64,000 nt of DNA from Marinobacter sp. (GCA_014359475.1 JACIZI010000014.1:22393-86392); one strand, 5' to 3'. Counted from the stretch's first letter, positions 17,867 to 31,209 are shown. The notes: a model not told the origin generated them from the letters alone. A program made the numbers and translations.

Positions 17867-19138
17867 ATGTCGACAGTGAGTAACAGCATTAAAGGTGCCC
17901 TGCGGATTGGTCAGACGCTGACCGTGCTGGGCCGCACCGGGGTAAACTGGTTGCGCGGCGAACGCCCGCCGGTTCCGCGGCTACTGCGCGAGACGTTTGA
18001 ATCCCTGGGCGCGACTTACATCAAGCTCGGGCAGTTTATTGCGAGTTCCCCGACATTTTTCCCTAAAGAATATGTGGAAGAGTTCCAGTACTGTCTGGAT
18101 CGCACCCCCAGTCTGCCGTTCCCTGTTATCCGCAATATTATTCTTGAGGAGCTGGGCCGGCCCCTCGACGAAGTGTTCTCCGAAATTGATCCGGTCGCCC
18201 TGGCTTCCGCCTCCATCGCCCAGGTGCATGCGGCAAGGCTGGTCACCGGCGAGGAAGTGGTGATCAAGGTGCAAAAGCCGGGGGTTGAAAATATCCTGCT
18301 GACGGACCTGAACTTTCTCTATCTTTCAGCGAAGATTATCGAGACGCTGGCACCAAAACTTTCCTGGACATCCATGTCCGGCATCGTTGAGGAGATTCAG
18401 CGCACCATGATGGAAGAATGCGATTTCATCAAGGAGGCCAACAACCTCAAGGTGTTCCGCCGTTTCCTTCACGACACCCATAACGAAGAAGCCACGGCAC
18501 CGCTGGTTTATGAACAGGCCAGTACCCGTCGTATTCTTACCATGGAGCGTTTCCATGGCGTGCCGCTCACGGACCTGGAAAGCATTCGCGGTTATGCGAG
18601 GGATCCGGAGCATACACTGATTACGGCCATGAATACGTGGTTTGCCAGTCTTACCCAGTGTGAGTTCTTTCATGCGGACGTTCACGCGGGCAATCTGATG
18701 GTACTGGAGGATGGGCGCGTAGGGTTTATTGATTTCGGTATTGTCGGGCGCATTAAGCCGGACACCTGGCAGGCAGTCAGTGATTTTATCTCAGCCATCA
18801 TGGTGGGTAATTTCGAAGGCATGGCGGATGCCATGGTACGTATCGGAATTACCAGTGGAAACATTAACGTGGACAGGCTTGCGGATGACCTGCGCCGTTT
18901 GTACACGCAGATGGACAGCATGGTGCCGAACGACATGTCTTACCAGGCGGACCAGGCGGACGACGATGTGAACCACATTCTGATGGATATGGTGAAGATC
19001 GGTGAAAGCCATGGCCTGCATTTCCCCAGGGAATTTGCATTGTTAGTGAAGCAATTTCTCTATTTTGACCGGTATGTGCATATCCTTGCCCCGGAGATGG
19101 ATGTGTTCATGGACGAGCGACTGCACATGTTGCACTGA
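17867..19138 (+). CDS. ABC1/UbiB-family atypical kinase inserted between dnaN and recF
   Basis: 423 residues from ATG 17867, preceded by AGGAAGG; an ATG at 17843 would add 8 residues. ABC1/ADCK hallmarks are present: KxGQ motif YIKLGQF, Ala-rich loop ASASIAQVHAA, lysine in VIKVQKPGV, HADVHAGNLMV and IDFGIVG. It is shorter than UbiB (about 540) and lacks UbiB's C-terminal pair of membrane helices. UbiB proteins support ubiquinone synthesis; the substrate here is unknown. Its position in the origin cluster is unusual. Confidence 0.88.
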   Translation: MSTVSNSIKGALRIGQTLTVLGRTGVNWLRGERPPVPRLLRETFESLGATYIKLGQFIASSPTFFPKEYVEEFQYCLDRTPSLPFPVIRNIILEELGRPLDEVFSEIDPVALASASIAQVHAARLVTGEEVVIKVQKPGVENILLTDLNFLYLSAKIIETLAPKLSWTSMSGIVEEIQRTMMEECDFIKEANNLKVFRRFLHDTHNEEATAPLVYEQASTRRILTMERFHGVPLTDLESIRGYARDPEHTLITAMNTWFASLTQCEFFHADVHAGNLMVLEDGRVGFIDFGIVGRIKPDTWQAVSDFISAIMVGNFEGMADAMVRIGITSGNINVDRLADDLRRLYTQMDSMVPNDMSYQADQADDDVNHILMDMVKIGESHGLHFPREFALLVKQFLYFDRYVHILAPEMDVFMDERLHMLH

Positions 19139-19421
19139 TCGCTAATTTTCGCAGGGTTTTGTACACTGGGAAAAACCCCGGGCCGGGTCAGACGAAAGAG
19201 TGAGCCACTGCGTTAGTACGAAAACGGCGCATATTTGCCCGGCCCATTGGTTATATGGAACCATCATGCGCCTCAGGATTGAAAAAATCCTGGCGTGCTT
19301 TCCCACCTTGCCCGGGACGATTTTGCTTGAGTTCCGCGGGCAGCCGGGGAAGCACCAGAGCACCCAGCCAGTGTATATTGGCTTTTTGTGACCCTTGCAT
19401 TTCCGTTGGTTCAGATCCCTT

Positions 19422-23023
<3,602 letters not shown>

Positions 23024-23051
23024 TCCCGGGCACACTGCCCTGCAGTCAAAA

Positions 23052-23093
23052 GCCCAATAAAAAAGGCACCCGGAGGTGCCTTTTTTATTGGGC
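23052..23093. terminator. Bidirectional terminator after gyrB
   Basis: A perfect 19-bp stem (23052-23070 with 23075-23093) with a 4-base CGGA loop, GC core GGCACC, and A6/T6 tracts. It can end gyrB transcription and the opposing VC0807-family gene. Confidence 0.95.
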
Positions 23094-23116
23094 GCTGTGC
23101 CTGGTGTACCTGACGT

Positions 23117-23872
23117 TCAGCGGTCTTTGGTCGTGGACTTTCCGGACCCTTGTTCTTCGTGGAGGTGGGGAGCCATCGCCTCTTCCAGGGTGAAGCCGGT
23201 AAGCTTTCGGATTGACCGCCAAAGGTAATAGAAAATGCCGATCATCATTACCATGGATGGAATGGCAATCATCGGATAACTGACCAGGGTCATCTGCCCC
23301 AGCTCTTCATTGAACGCCTGGGTACCGGAGGGGCTGGTAACAATCCATTTGGCCAGAACATAGTTCATTATCGCAGAAAACAGAAACGTCCCGGCCAGAA
23401 AATAGGTGGCTTTCATTAAGCGCGCTTCAAATTCAGCGACCCTTCCGTTCTCTTTCAGCACCGTGTGAATCTTGTCCACATCCAATACCTTGGGGTTATA
23501 CAGCAAAGTACGCACCAGGGGGTATTTGGTACGGGTGGAAACCAGCACCGCCAGACCGATGATACTGGGGATCGCGGCTTCCTTGATCGCCAGCCACTGT
23601 GGGCTCAGCTCCATCAGGCCGATACCGCCGGTAAGAGCGACACTGATCAGCCCCAGCAGCGCGATAAAGTTCTTCTTGTGGTAGCGAACCAACTCGAACA
23701 GCCCCCAGCCCAGCGGGAAGGCGAGCCCGATCACCAGGGCATTGACCCGGCCGAGATCCTCATCACCGCTGAATTTCATCAGAATGACCGAGGGAATAAT
23801 GATACTGACCAGCAGATCCACCCAGGGTCTGGGTTTATGGTCCGGAGTACGGGATTCGGGAGATGAGGTCAT
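23117..23872 (-). CDS. VC0807-family membrane protein
   Basis: 251 residues from ATG 23872. About six membrane segments are visible (for example LLVSIIIPSVILMKF, ALVIGLAFPLGWGLFEL, FIALLGLISVALTGGIGLM, MIAIPSMVMMIGIFYYLW) with a charged cytoplasmic C-terminus. It resembles the VC0807 family, whose function is unknown. It converges on gyrB. Confidence 0.75.
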   Translation of the reverse strand: MTSSPESRTPDHKPRPWVDLLVSIIIPSVILMKFSGDEDLGRVNALVIGLAFPLGWGLFELVRYHKKNFIALLGLISVALTGGIGLMELSPQWLAIKEAAIPSIIGLAVLVSTRTKYPLVRTLLYNPKVLDVDKIHTVLKENGRVAEFEARLMKATYFLAGTFLFSAIMNYVLAKWIVTSPSGTQAFNEELGQMTLVSYPMIAIPSMVMMIGIFYYLWRSIRKLTGFTLEEAMAPHLHEEQGSGKSTTKDR

Positions 23873-23969
23873 GGCTTTGCCTGTGGTTACCAACGAACGA
23901 CTGAGAACGCATGTTCAGCCGGGAAGCTTCTCAGGCAGTATACGATGAAACGGGGGGCTGTCGAAACGC

Positions 23970-23999
23970 TCCGGAACCCCTGTTTGAAGAGGTTCCGGA
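23970..23999. terminator. Hairpin downstream of gabT
   Basis: TCCGGAACC (23970-23978) pairs with GGTTCCGGA (23991-23999), with partial pairing inside. It lies 18 bases after the end of gabT on the minus strand. There is no T-tract, so termination is uncertain. Confidence 0.4.
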
Positions 24000-24016
24000 C
24001 CCAGTAACGGGGCTGA

Positions 24017-25336
24017 TCAGGCCCCGGCTTGTTTCAGGCTTTCCTCCAGGATGGAGAGGCCCTCTTCCAGCACCTCATCCTCGATGGTGACAGGCATCAG
24101 GAACCGCAGGGTATTGCCGTACATGCCGCAGCTCAGCAGAATCAACCCCTTTTCCTTGGCCTTGGCGGTTACCGCAGCAGCCAGTTCCGGCTTGGGTATG
24201 TGGTTGTCCTTGCTGTCCACCAGTTCGAACGCGGCCATGGGGCCCAGGTTACGTACATTGTCCACGTGGGCGAACTGCTCCTGCCACTGATCAAAACAGA
24301 CTCGCAGTTTCTTACCCAGCCGCTGACTCTTGCCCAGAATGTCCTCTTCCTCGAACACATCAAAGACCGCCAGGGCTGCGGCACAGGCAGTGGGGCTGCC
24401 GGTATAGGTGCCGCCCAGGGAGTTGGGTCCCGAAGCATCCATATGCTTGTCGGTGCCCACAATGGCGGAAATCGGCATGCCGTCGGCCATACTCTTGGCC
24501 ATGGTGATCATGTCCGGCTCAACGCCGCTGTGCTCGATAGCAAATAGCTTGCCGGTGCGTCCGAAGCCGCTTTGCACTTCGTCGACGATCATCAGCATGC
24601 CATGCTCATCGCAAATCTCGCGGATTTTCTTCAGGAAGCTGGCCGGGGCAGGATAAAAGCCCCCCTCACCCAGCACCGGTTCGATGACGATGGCCGCAGT
24701 GTCTTTAGGGTTGGCATCGGTCTTGAGCACCATTTTCAGCCCCCGGATGGCTTCATCCTCGCTGACGCCATGATAAGGAACCGGATAGGGCGCGCGGAAC
24801 ACCGTGCCCGGCATGGGACCGAAATCCGTGGCGTAGGGGTTCACCTTGCCGTTCATGGCCATGGTCATGAAGGTACGGCCGTGGTAACCGCCGTCAAAGC
24901 AGATCACGTTGGTTTTTCCGGTCGCGGCCCGGGCGATCTTGAGCGCGTTTTCCAGCGCTTCTGCCCCCGAATTCGCCAGCATCACTTTCGCGTGCCCGCG
25001 CACCGGAGCCACATTACTCAGCTTCTCCGCCAGTTTCACATAGCCCTCATAGGGCATGACCGTCTGGCAGGTATGCATGAGCTTGTCCAGCTGCGCCTTG
25101 ACCGCTTCCACCACTTTCGGGTGACGGTGGCCGATGTTCAGTACACCAATACCGCCAGCAAAGTCGATCATCCGTTTGCCGTCGGCATCCCAGAGTTCGG
25201 CGTTACGCGCGTGGTCGGCGAACTGCGTGTTCGGGCTGGCTGCGCCCGCTGCCACGTACTTTTCCTTGAGTGCCTGCAATTCTTTGTTGCTCACCTTGGC
25301 GTTCCCCCTGGCATCTGTTTTTGAGAAGAATGTCAT
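24017..25336 (-). CDS. gabT: 4-aminobutyrate aminotransferase-type class III aminotransferase
   Basis: 439 residues of the PLP-dependent class III family. Seen are the N-terminal WDADGKRMIDFAGGIGVLNIGHRHP, the GAEALENALKIAR motif, the cofactor-pocket segment IVDEVQSGFGRTGKLFA (near 240), and MAKSMADGMPISAIVG with the PLP lysine (near 267). Best matched to GabT, converting GABA and 2-oxoglutarate to succinate semialdehyde and glutamate. No gabD succinate-semialdehyde dehydrogenase is adjacent, so the substrate is an inference. Confidence 0.88.
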   Translation of the reverse strand: MTFFSKTDARGNAKVSNKELQALKEKYVAAGAASPNTQFADHARNAELWDADGKRMIDFAGGIGVLNIGHRHPKVVEAVKAQLDKLMHTCQTVMPYEGYVKLAEKLSNVAPVRGHAKVMLANSGAEALENALKIARAATGKTNVICFDGGYHGRTFMTMAMNGKVNPYATDFGPMPGTVFRAPYPVPYHGVSEDEAIRGLKMVLKTDANPKDTAAIVIEPVLGEGGFYPAPASFLKKIREICDEHGMLMIVDEVQSGFGRTGKLFAIEHSGVEPDMITMAKSMADGMPISAIVGTDKHMDASGPNSLGGTYTGSPTACAAALAVFDVFEEEDILGKSQRLGKKLRVCFDQWQEQFAHVDNVRNLGPMAAFELVDSKDNHIPKPELAAAVTAKAKEKGLILLSCGMYGNTLRFLMPVTIEDEVLEEGLSILEESLKQAGA

Positions 25337-25457
25337 GCTCAGTGTAAGTGCTACCGGTCAGGGACACAAACCGCCTGGGCCATTACCTGACACTTGAGCT
25401 GCGGGAAGGCTCGTCGTAGAGTAACCCGTTTGTTCCACCCCTTCGGCGACTGCCCCC

Positions 25458-27161
25458 ATGGACCACGATGCACCTGCACAGCCACCCCGGGCTGCAAGTC
25501 TGGATAATCCGCTCTATTACCTTGATAACATGGAAGTGGTGGTGCGCTGGGTGCATGACCACCACCGGGATCTGTTGACCGATGAGGAAGCCGGGCAAGT
25601 GGCGCATTTTCTGCAACTCCCCGTGGCTTCCAGGGCCTTGTTGACCCGCATGATCATGCGCACCGGCGAGTTCTTCCGCCCCGACCGGCTGCATTATCCG
25701 GAATTACCGGAAAGGGAAGCAACGGCGCTCGCGCCCCTGAGGAATCAGCCATGGCTGGAGGTCGACCCCGTCCTGGATCCGGGCACCCTGTTCCGCCTGT
25801 TTACCCTTGCGGAACTCCGCCCTTCGCTTGAACCCCTGCTTGAGAAAGCCGGTCTGACCGGCCAGCCGACCAAGGCGGCCATGCTCGATGTCCTGAAGAC
25901 CACCAGCCAGGAGCCCAGGCCAGTCCACGAATGGCTGGGCAAAACGGCTCCCCCGGTGATCCGGCTGACCTGCATGGCCCTCTTTGACCGACTGCGTCTG
26001 ATGTTCTTTGGTAATCTGCGCCAGAGCTGGTCTGATTTTGTGCTGGTGGAGCTGGGCCTGCAGGTCTACGAGCCGGTGACCTTCGGGCCGGAATCCAGAG
26101 CTTTCCAGACCCGGGAGGAAGTCGACACCTATCTGCTGATGCACCGCTGCCGGGAGCGTCTGGACGAAGGTGAAGAGCCGGCACGGATCTGGCAGGATAT
26201 TCCCCCGGCTCCCGTCAATCCATGGCTGGCTGCCCGGCGTGACCGGTTGTTGCTGGAACTGGGCCGGTTGGCAGAACGTCAGGGAGACCGGGCTTTGGCT
26301 CTGGAAGCCCTGGCTACCAGCCACCACCGGGATGCCCGGCTCCGGCATTTACGACTGCTGGAACGCATGAAACGCCATGAGGAAGCCTGGCAGATCCTCC
26401 AACCCGCCCTGCGGGAGCTGCGTTCAGACCGGGAGCATGTGGGGTTGGCCAGAATACAAAAACGACTGGCCCGGAAGCTGTCGCTCGAGGTTTTGGAACA
26501 GACGGAAACCGTAATACCCGAGTCGCGCCTGGTGCTCGCCAATCCGGGCCAGCTACCGGTTGAACATGTGGTGGCGGAGCATGTCAGGCAGGATCACCAG
26601 CCGGTGTTCTATGTGGAGAATATCCTGTTCAACGCCCTGTTTGGTCTGCTGTTCTGGGAGGCCATCTTCCATCCGGTGGCGGGTGCTTTCTTTCATCCGT
26701 TCCACACCGGTCCGACCGATCTCACGCAAGGGGACTTTTACGAGCGCCGAAGAACGCGCTTCGATAAACTTTTTGCCACCCTGGGCAGCGACGAATACCG
26801 GCGAATCATCCGCGGCAACTGGCGCATGAAACAGGGCATCAGTAATCCCTTTGTGATCTGGCCGGTGGTCACCGAATCCCTGCTGGAACTGGCCATGGAT
26901 TGTATACCCCCGACACACCTGGATGCGGTATTCCGGCGATTGCTGGTGGATGTGAAGGAGCACCGCTCCGGCTTCCCCGACCTGATCGGCTTCCGGCCCA
27001 AGGCAGACGACCCGGCTCGCCAATACCACCTGATTGAGGTGAAGGGCCCGGGAGACCGGTTGCAGGATCACCAGCAAGGCTGGCTGACGTTTTTTCTGGA
27101 CCTGGGGGTCGATGCGCAAGTATGCCATGTCAGCTGGGATCCAGGATTGGTCAGCCCATGA
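25458..27161 (+). CDS. FAN1-like VRR-NUC domain nuclease
   Basis: 567 residues. The C-terminal VRR-NUC nuclease shows GFPDLIGFRP (near 507) and HLIEVKGPGDRLQDHQQGW (near 525), the PD...ExK catalytic pattern of bacterial FAN1 homologues. The N-terminal region is helical with a SAP-like segment (about 110-160), then TPR-like repeats (about 265-330). FAN1 is a structure-specific nuclease for DNA crosslinks. Its stop overlaps the next gene's start (ATGA), so nuclease and helicase are cotranslated. Confidence 0.88.
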   Translation: MDHDAPAQPPRAASLDNPLYYLDNMEVVVRWVHDHHRDLLTDEEAGQVAHFLQLPVASRALLTRMIMRTGEFFRPDRLHYPELPEREATALAPLRNQPWLEVDPVLDPGTLFRLFTLAELRPSLEPLLEKAGLTGQPTKAAMLDVLKTTSQEPRPVHEWLGKTAPPVIRLTCMALFDRLRLMFFGNLRQSWSDFVLVELGLQVYEPVTFGPESRAFQTREEVDTYLLMHRCRERLDEGEEPARIWQDIPPAPVNPWLAARRDRLLLELGRLAERQGDRALALEALATSHHRDARLRHLRLLERMKRHEEAWQILQPALRELRSDREHVGLARIQKRLARKLSLEVLEQTETVIPESRLVLANPGQLPVEHVVAEHVRQDHQPVFYVENILFNALFGLLFWEAIFHPVAGAFFHPFHTGPTDLTQGDFYERRRTRFDKLFATLGSDEYRRIIRGNWRMKQGISNPFVIWPVVTESLLELAMDCIPPTHLDAVFRRLLVDVKEHRSGFPDLIGFRPKADDPARQYHLIEVKGPGDRLQDHQQGWLTFFLDLGVDAQVCHVSWDPGLVSP

Positions 27162-29422
27162 AAGTCGCCGTACGCACTCTGTGTGAATTTGCCGCCCGGA
27201 CGGGTGATCTGGATTTCCGCTATACCCCGGCGCCGGCAGCCGGGGAAGGCGTACGGGGCCATCAGGCGGTCGTCGCCAATCGGCCTTCCAGCTATAAAAG
27301 TGAGTACTCGCTTACCGGTAACTGCTTGGGAATAGAAGTTTCCGGAAGAGCGGACGGCTATTGCCCACAGCAAACACGGCTGGAGGAGATCAAGACCCAC
27401 CGCGGCGATGTGTCCCGCATCCGGGCGCATCAGCGGGCTCTGCACCGGGCGCAACTGCGTGCCTATGGGGCACTGCTTTGTCGGCAGGAACAGCTCGACC
27501 GGCTGGAGCTGGTACTGGTCTATTACGACATTGGCCGCGGGAAGGAAACCCCGGTGCGGGAAACCGCCACAGCCGCCCAGCTATGGCGGGAACTTGAACA
27601 ACTGTGCCGCCGCTACAGGCTTTGGGCAGAGCAGGAGGATCGACACCGGGAACAACGGAATACCTGGTTGGATAACCTGGCTTTCCCTTTTGACGATTTC
27701 CGCGCCGGACAGCGCGCCCTGGCGGAAACCTGCTACCGCAATGCCCTGCAAGGCCAGGCGCTGCTGCTGGAAGCACCCACCGGGCTGGGCAAGACCCTGG
27801 GCACATTGTTCCCCTCCCTGCGAGCCATGCCCCGGGCCGGACAGGACCGGCTGTTCTACCTGACTTGCCGCAACACCGCCCGTCAACTCGCCCTGGACGC
27901 GCTGCGCCAGTTGCGTATTGAGCGGGACAGGCCGCCCCTGAGGGTGCTGGAACTGGTGGCCAGGGACCATGCCTGCGAACATCCGGACAAGGCCTGCCAC
28001 GGGGACTCCTGCCCCCTGGCAAAGGGCTTCTTTGACCGCCTGCCGGACGCCCGTGCTGAGGCAGTGCAGACCGGTGGCCTGTTGGATCATGAGACCCTCG
28101 CCCGCATTGCGGGAGGTCATGGCATCTGCCCCTATTTCCTGGCTCAGGAGATGGCCCGCTGGTGCGATCTGGTGATTGCCGACGTGAACCGGATGTTCGA
28201 CCAGAGCGCCCTGCTCCATGCCCTGATTCGCCAGAACGGATGGCGGTCTGCCTTGCTGGTGGATGAAGCCCACAACCTGGTGGACCGGGCGCGAGGCATG
28301 TATTCCGTATCCCTGCACCAGCAGCGCCTGCTTAAGCTGCGCAAGACCGCGCCAAAGCCACTGCAGCCAGCCCTCGGTGGGGTCGGGAAGGCCTGGCAGA
28401 CCCTGGGCCGGGAACAATCCGAGGCAGGCAGTACGCCGGTCTTTCTGGAAGGGCTGCCTCCGGCGATATTGCCGGCTCTGCAACGCTTGGTATCGGCTGT
28501 GACGGATTATTTCGCGGATAATCCACCGGATCTGGCCCTGCAGGAGCTGCTGTTCGAATCCATCGCCTTCATGAAACTGGCGGACAGCTTTGGTGAGCAC
28601 TCCCTGTGTGAATTCCACAAACCCGCCCGTGGCCGGGCCAGACTCACTATCCAGAACCTGGTGCCGGCGGACTTTCTGGCACCGCGATTCGAGTCCGCTG
28701 ATTCTGCGGTATTGTTCTCAGCTACCCTGAGCCCGGGAGTCTATTACCGGGATCTGCTCGGCATGCCGGAGGACAGTCGCTTTCGTTCCCTGCCGGGGCC
28801 TTTCCGGGCCGAGCAGTTACAGGTGCAGTTCACTCCCCGGATCAGCACCCGCAAAACCGAGCGGTCACAGTCTCTGGAACCGATAGCGGATCTGATTGCG
28901 GATCAGTATCGCAGAAGGCCAGGCCATTACCTGGCCTTTTTCAGCAGTTTTGATTACCTGCAGGCGGTCAGTGAGACTCTGGGTCACCGCCATCCGGATA
29001 TTCCCCGGCGGGACCAGCAGCGCTTCATGTCTGCAGAGCAGCGCCAGGCTTTTCTGGCGGGCTTCCGGCACGATGGTGGCGCTGTGGCTTTCGCCGTGCT
29101 TGGTGGTGTGTTCAGCGAGGGCATTGATTTGCCGGGGGACCAGCTCATCGGGGCTTTCGTAGCGACCCTGGGGCTACCCCCTTTTGATCCCTGGCACGAA
29201 GTTCTCAGGCACCGCCTGGAGCGGCGTTTCGGCCAGGGATATGATTATACCTACCGGATTCCCGGTCTGCAGAAGGTGGCCCAGGCGGCAGGTCGGGTGA
29301 TTCGCACCCCGGAAGACCGGGGGGTGATATGGCTGATCGATGATCGTTTCATGCAGCCGATGGTACGCAGGATGCTCCCTGCCTGGTGGTTTCCGGAGAC
29401 CCCGGACGCATCAGCAGATTGA
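27158..29422 (+). CDS. XPD/DinG-like iron-sulfur DNA helicase with N-terminal nuclease motif
   Basis: 754 residues. A PD-(D/E)XK-like motif (GRADGY near 63-68, then LEEIKTHRG near 75-83) forms an N-terminal Cas4-like region. The helicase part shows Walker A APTGLGKTLGTLF (near 205), DEAH box VDEAHNLVDRARGMYS (near 367), and motif VI QAAGRVIRTPEDRG (near 709). Cysteines in ACEHPDKACHGDSCP, GICPYF and RWCDLV (272-334) are likely to bind a 4Fe-4S cluster. ATGA coupling to the FAN1-like gene suggests a joint role in DNA repair. Confidence 0.85.
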   Translation: MKVAVRTLCEFAARTGDLDFRYTPAPAAGEGVRGHQAVVANRPSSYKSEYSLTGNCLGIEVSGRADGYCPQQTRLEEIKTHRGDVSRIRAHQRALHRAQLRAYGALLCRQEQLDRLELVLVYYDIGRGKETPVRETATAAQLWRELEQLCRRYRLWAEQEDRHREQRNTWLDNLAFPFDDFRAGQRALAETCYRNALQGQALLLEAPTGLGKTLGTLFPSLRAMPRAGQDRLFYLTCRNTARQLALDALRQLRIERDRPPLRVLELVARDHACEHPDKACHGDSCPLAKGFFDRLPDARAEAVQTGGLLDHETLARIAGGHGICPYFLAQEMARWCDLVIADVNRMFDQSALLHALIRQNGWRSALLVDEAHNLVDRARGMYSVSLHQQRLLKLRKTAPKPLQPALGGVGKAWQTLGREQSEAGSTPVFLEGLPPAILPALQRLVSAVTDYFADNPPDLALQELLFESIAFMKLADSFGEHSLCEFHKPARGRARLTIQNLVPADFLAPRFESADSAVLFSATLSPGVYYRDLLGMPEDSRFRSLPGPFRAEQLQVQFTPRISTRKTERSQSLEPIADLIADQYRRRPGHYLAFFSSFDYLQAVSETLGHRHPDIPRRDQQRFMSAEQRQAFLAGFRHDGGAVAFAVLGGVFSEGIDLPGDQLIGAFVATLGLPPFDPWHEVLRHRLERRFGQGYDYTYRIPGLQKVAQAAGRVIRTPEDRGVIWLIDDRFMQPMVRRMLPAWWFPETPDASAD

Positions 29423-29436
29423 CCCTTCTGCTGTTC

Positions 29437-31011
29437 TCAGGCATCAGGGAACGCGGTCCACTCCTCGACCCATGTGCGGCTGGTTCGAGGATTGATCGCA
29501 CCCGGGTAATCTGCCGACTCGTCGAAAAACTCGGACTGGGGCGGGCGTTTGGCCGGCTTGTTGCCAGCCAGTCCCCTTGCCCGAAAGTGTGGCGCTGTTT
29601 CATGGCTGGCAGAGGAATGCAATGCGCTTTCCATCAGAGTGCTATTCCATTCACCCGCCTGAAGCAACCATTCACCCTCCCGGAAGCCGTAATCGTCGTC
29701 TTCGGACTCCTGTTTACCCGGTTCCTTTGCCAGACTGCCGGTGTTGGCTAACAGGTTGTGGGAGAAACTCAGCTTGTCCATGGCCACCAGGGATCTGACC
29801 TCGTCCCGGGTATCCAGCGCTTCAAGAGCAAAGCTGTCGATAATCATGTTGTGGAAATGTCCCCCGGAACCCTCGCGGAGCAGGATGGCGCGGTGTTGCT
29901 TTGCAGAGCGACCGCCGCCGTGCAGAGTGACGTTAAAGAAGGTGGGTTCAGAACGGGGCACGGCATTGTGATCCGAGCCATTGTTGTCGCCTTCAAAGCC
30001 GTTATCGCCGACATCACCGTGTTGCTGAATAATGGCGAACTGGACCTTGCCATTCCATCCCCAGTCCCAGTCTACGCTGTCATCGGCGGCACCCGTCACC
30101 AGAACATGTTGCAGGTTTACTGTACCACCGAATATTTCGATCCCGTCATCCAGTGCCCGGTGCACCTGTACATGATCAATGAGGGTATTGGAACCGCAGC
30201 CTCCCAGGGTGAGGCCGTTCAGCTCGTTGTTCCGATAGACCTCAAAGCCGGCAAACTCAATGCGGGTATACTGCAGCACCCCGCAGCTGTGTTCGGGATC
30301 CGATCCTCCAAACCGGCCCCGCAGCTCATCACCGGGTAGGCCCTCGATAGCCGCATCCATCTGATTGACCGGGGCTTTGCCCAGTAATACGACACCGCCC
30401 CAGTCGCCTCTCTGCCGCGTGCCTTCGGCTCGGTGGCTGGTGAAGACGACCGGTTGTTCGCGGGTTCCCCGGGAAAGCAGCTGACTGTCCCGGGTGACCA
30501 CCAGGGCGGATCCCCTTTGACCCTCAATGATGGCCCCCGGCTGGATTGTCAGGTGGGCATTATCCACATAAATCACGCCGTCCAGAATATAGCGCCGCCC
30601 CGTTTCCCATACGGTGTCTGAAACAATGTCCTGGGTGATACGGACAACCCGGTTTTCAAATGCTGTGAAACCAACCACGGCCGCAACAGCGACTCCCAGA
30701 ATGGGAATCAGCGCCAGCCGGTAGCGTGCCTTCGAACTCGAGGGGCGGCTTTCCGGGGTGTTACGAGGGCTTTCATGGGATGTCCTGGCGACAAAGGATT
30801 GGCCGTTGTCATTTTCCATTATCTCCCGGGCCAGCGCCTGGAGCTCGGGGGTACCCTTGTCTTTGACCCGTCGCAGCACATCCGCCCGGTAAGCCGGTTC
30901 CCTGAGAAGTGCGTTGAGGTGTACGAAATCGATGCCGTGACAGTGTCCTTTGTCCACGCTCCGCTTGAGTTTCCAGAGTTTTTCTACCAGCAGGGAGGAT
31001 TGATCGGACAT
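29437..31011 (-). CDS. Membrane-anchored beta-helix protein, function unknown
   Basis: 524 residues. An N-terminal cytoplasmic part (1-95) is followed by one TM segment (about 97-118, LALIPILGVAVAAVVGFTAF) and a large periplasmic region with parallel beta-helix repeats: GVIYVDNAHLTIQPGAIIEGQ, LNGLTLGGCGSNTLIDHVQVHRALDDGIEIFGGTVNLQHVLV and similar. No enzyme active site is recognised. It converges with the helicase gene (14-bp gap). The N-terminal half suggests a partner in the cytoplasm; this is an inference. Confidence 0.6.
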   Translation of the reverse strand: MSDQSSLLVEKLWKLKRSVDKGHCHGIDFVHLNALLREPAYRADVLRRVKDKGTPELQALAREIMENDNGQSFVARTSHESPRNTPESRPSSSKARYRLALIPILGVAVAAVVGFTAFENRVVRITQDIVSDTVWETGRRYILDGVIYVDNAHLTIQPGAIIEGQRGSALVVTRDSQLLSRGTREQPVVFTSHRAEGTRQRGDWGGVVLLGKAPVNQMDAAIEGLPGDELRGRFGGSDPEHSCGVLQYTRIEFAGFEVYRNNELNGLTLGGCGSNTLIDHVQVHRALDDGIEIFGGTVNLQHVLVTGAADDSVDWDWGWNGKVQFAIIQQHGDVGDNGFEGDNNGSDHNAVPRSEPTFFNVTLHGGGRSAKQHRAILLREGSGGHFHNMIIDSFALEALDTRDEVRSLVAMDKLSFSHNLLANTGSLAKEPGKQESEDDDYGFREGEWLLQAGEWNSTLMESALHSSASHETAPHFRARGLAGNKPAKRPPQSEFFDESADYPGAINPRTSRTWVEEWTAFPDA

Positions 31012-31196
31012 TACTTCTGCTCCGTTGGTATGAGAGCCTCTTTTTACACCTTTAATGTTAAGGAATTATGTCAGTATGGGGCGTAATGGCCCTGCCCGGA
31101 TGCTCCCGGAGCAGCAAAGTGGGGGTGGGGGACGGCATGGGGAGTTTGATCGGTCATCCTCACAGGCATCCGGTAGCAAGTAAGCCATGGTCCTTC

Positions 31197-31202
31197 TATA
31201 AT
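31197..31202 (+). promoter_or_regulatory. Consensus -10 box (TATAAT) 7 bases before an ATG
   Basis: A perfect TATAAT ends seven bases before ATG 31210, so transcription would start at or next to the start codon. The -35 region 17 bases upstream (TAGCAA) is weak, and no ribosome site precedes the ATG. This suggests a leaderless mRNA, or that the -10 match is fortuitous. Confidence 0.4.
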
Positions 31203-31209
31203 CTTTTTT

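Noticed and set aside
19200-19391. 63-codon frame before recF
   Set aside because: No ribosome site of note, no recognisable motif, and unusual composition; left as intergenic.
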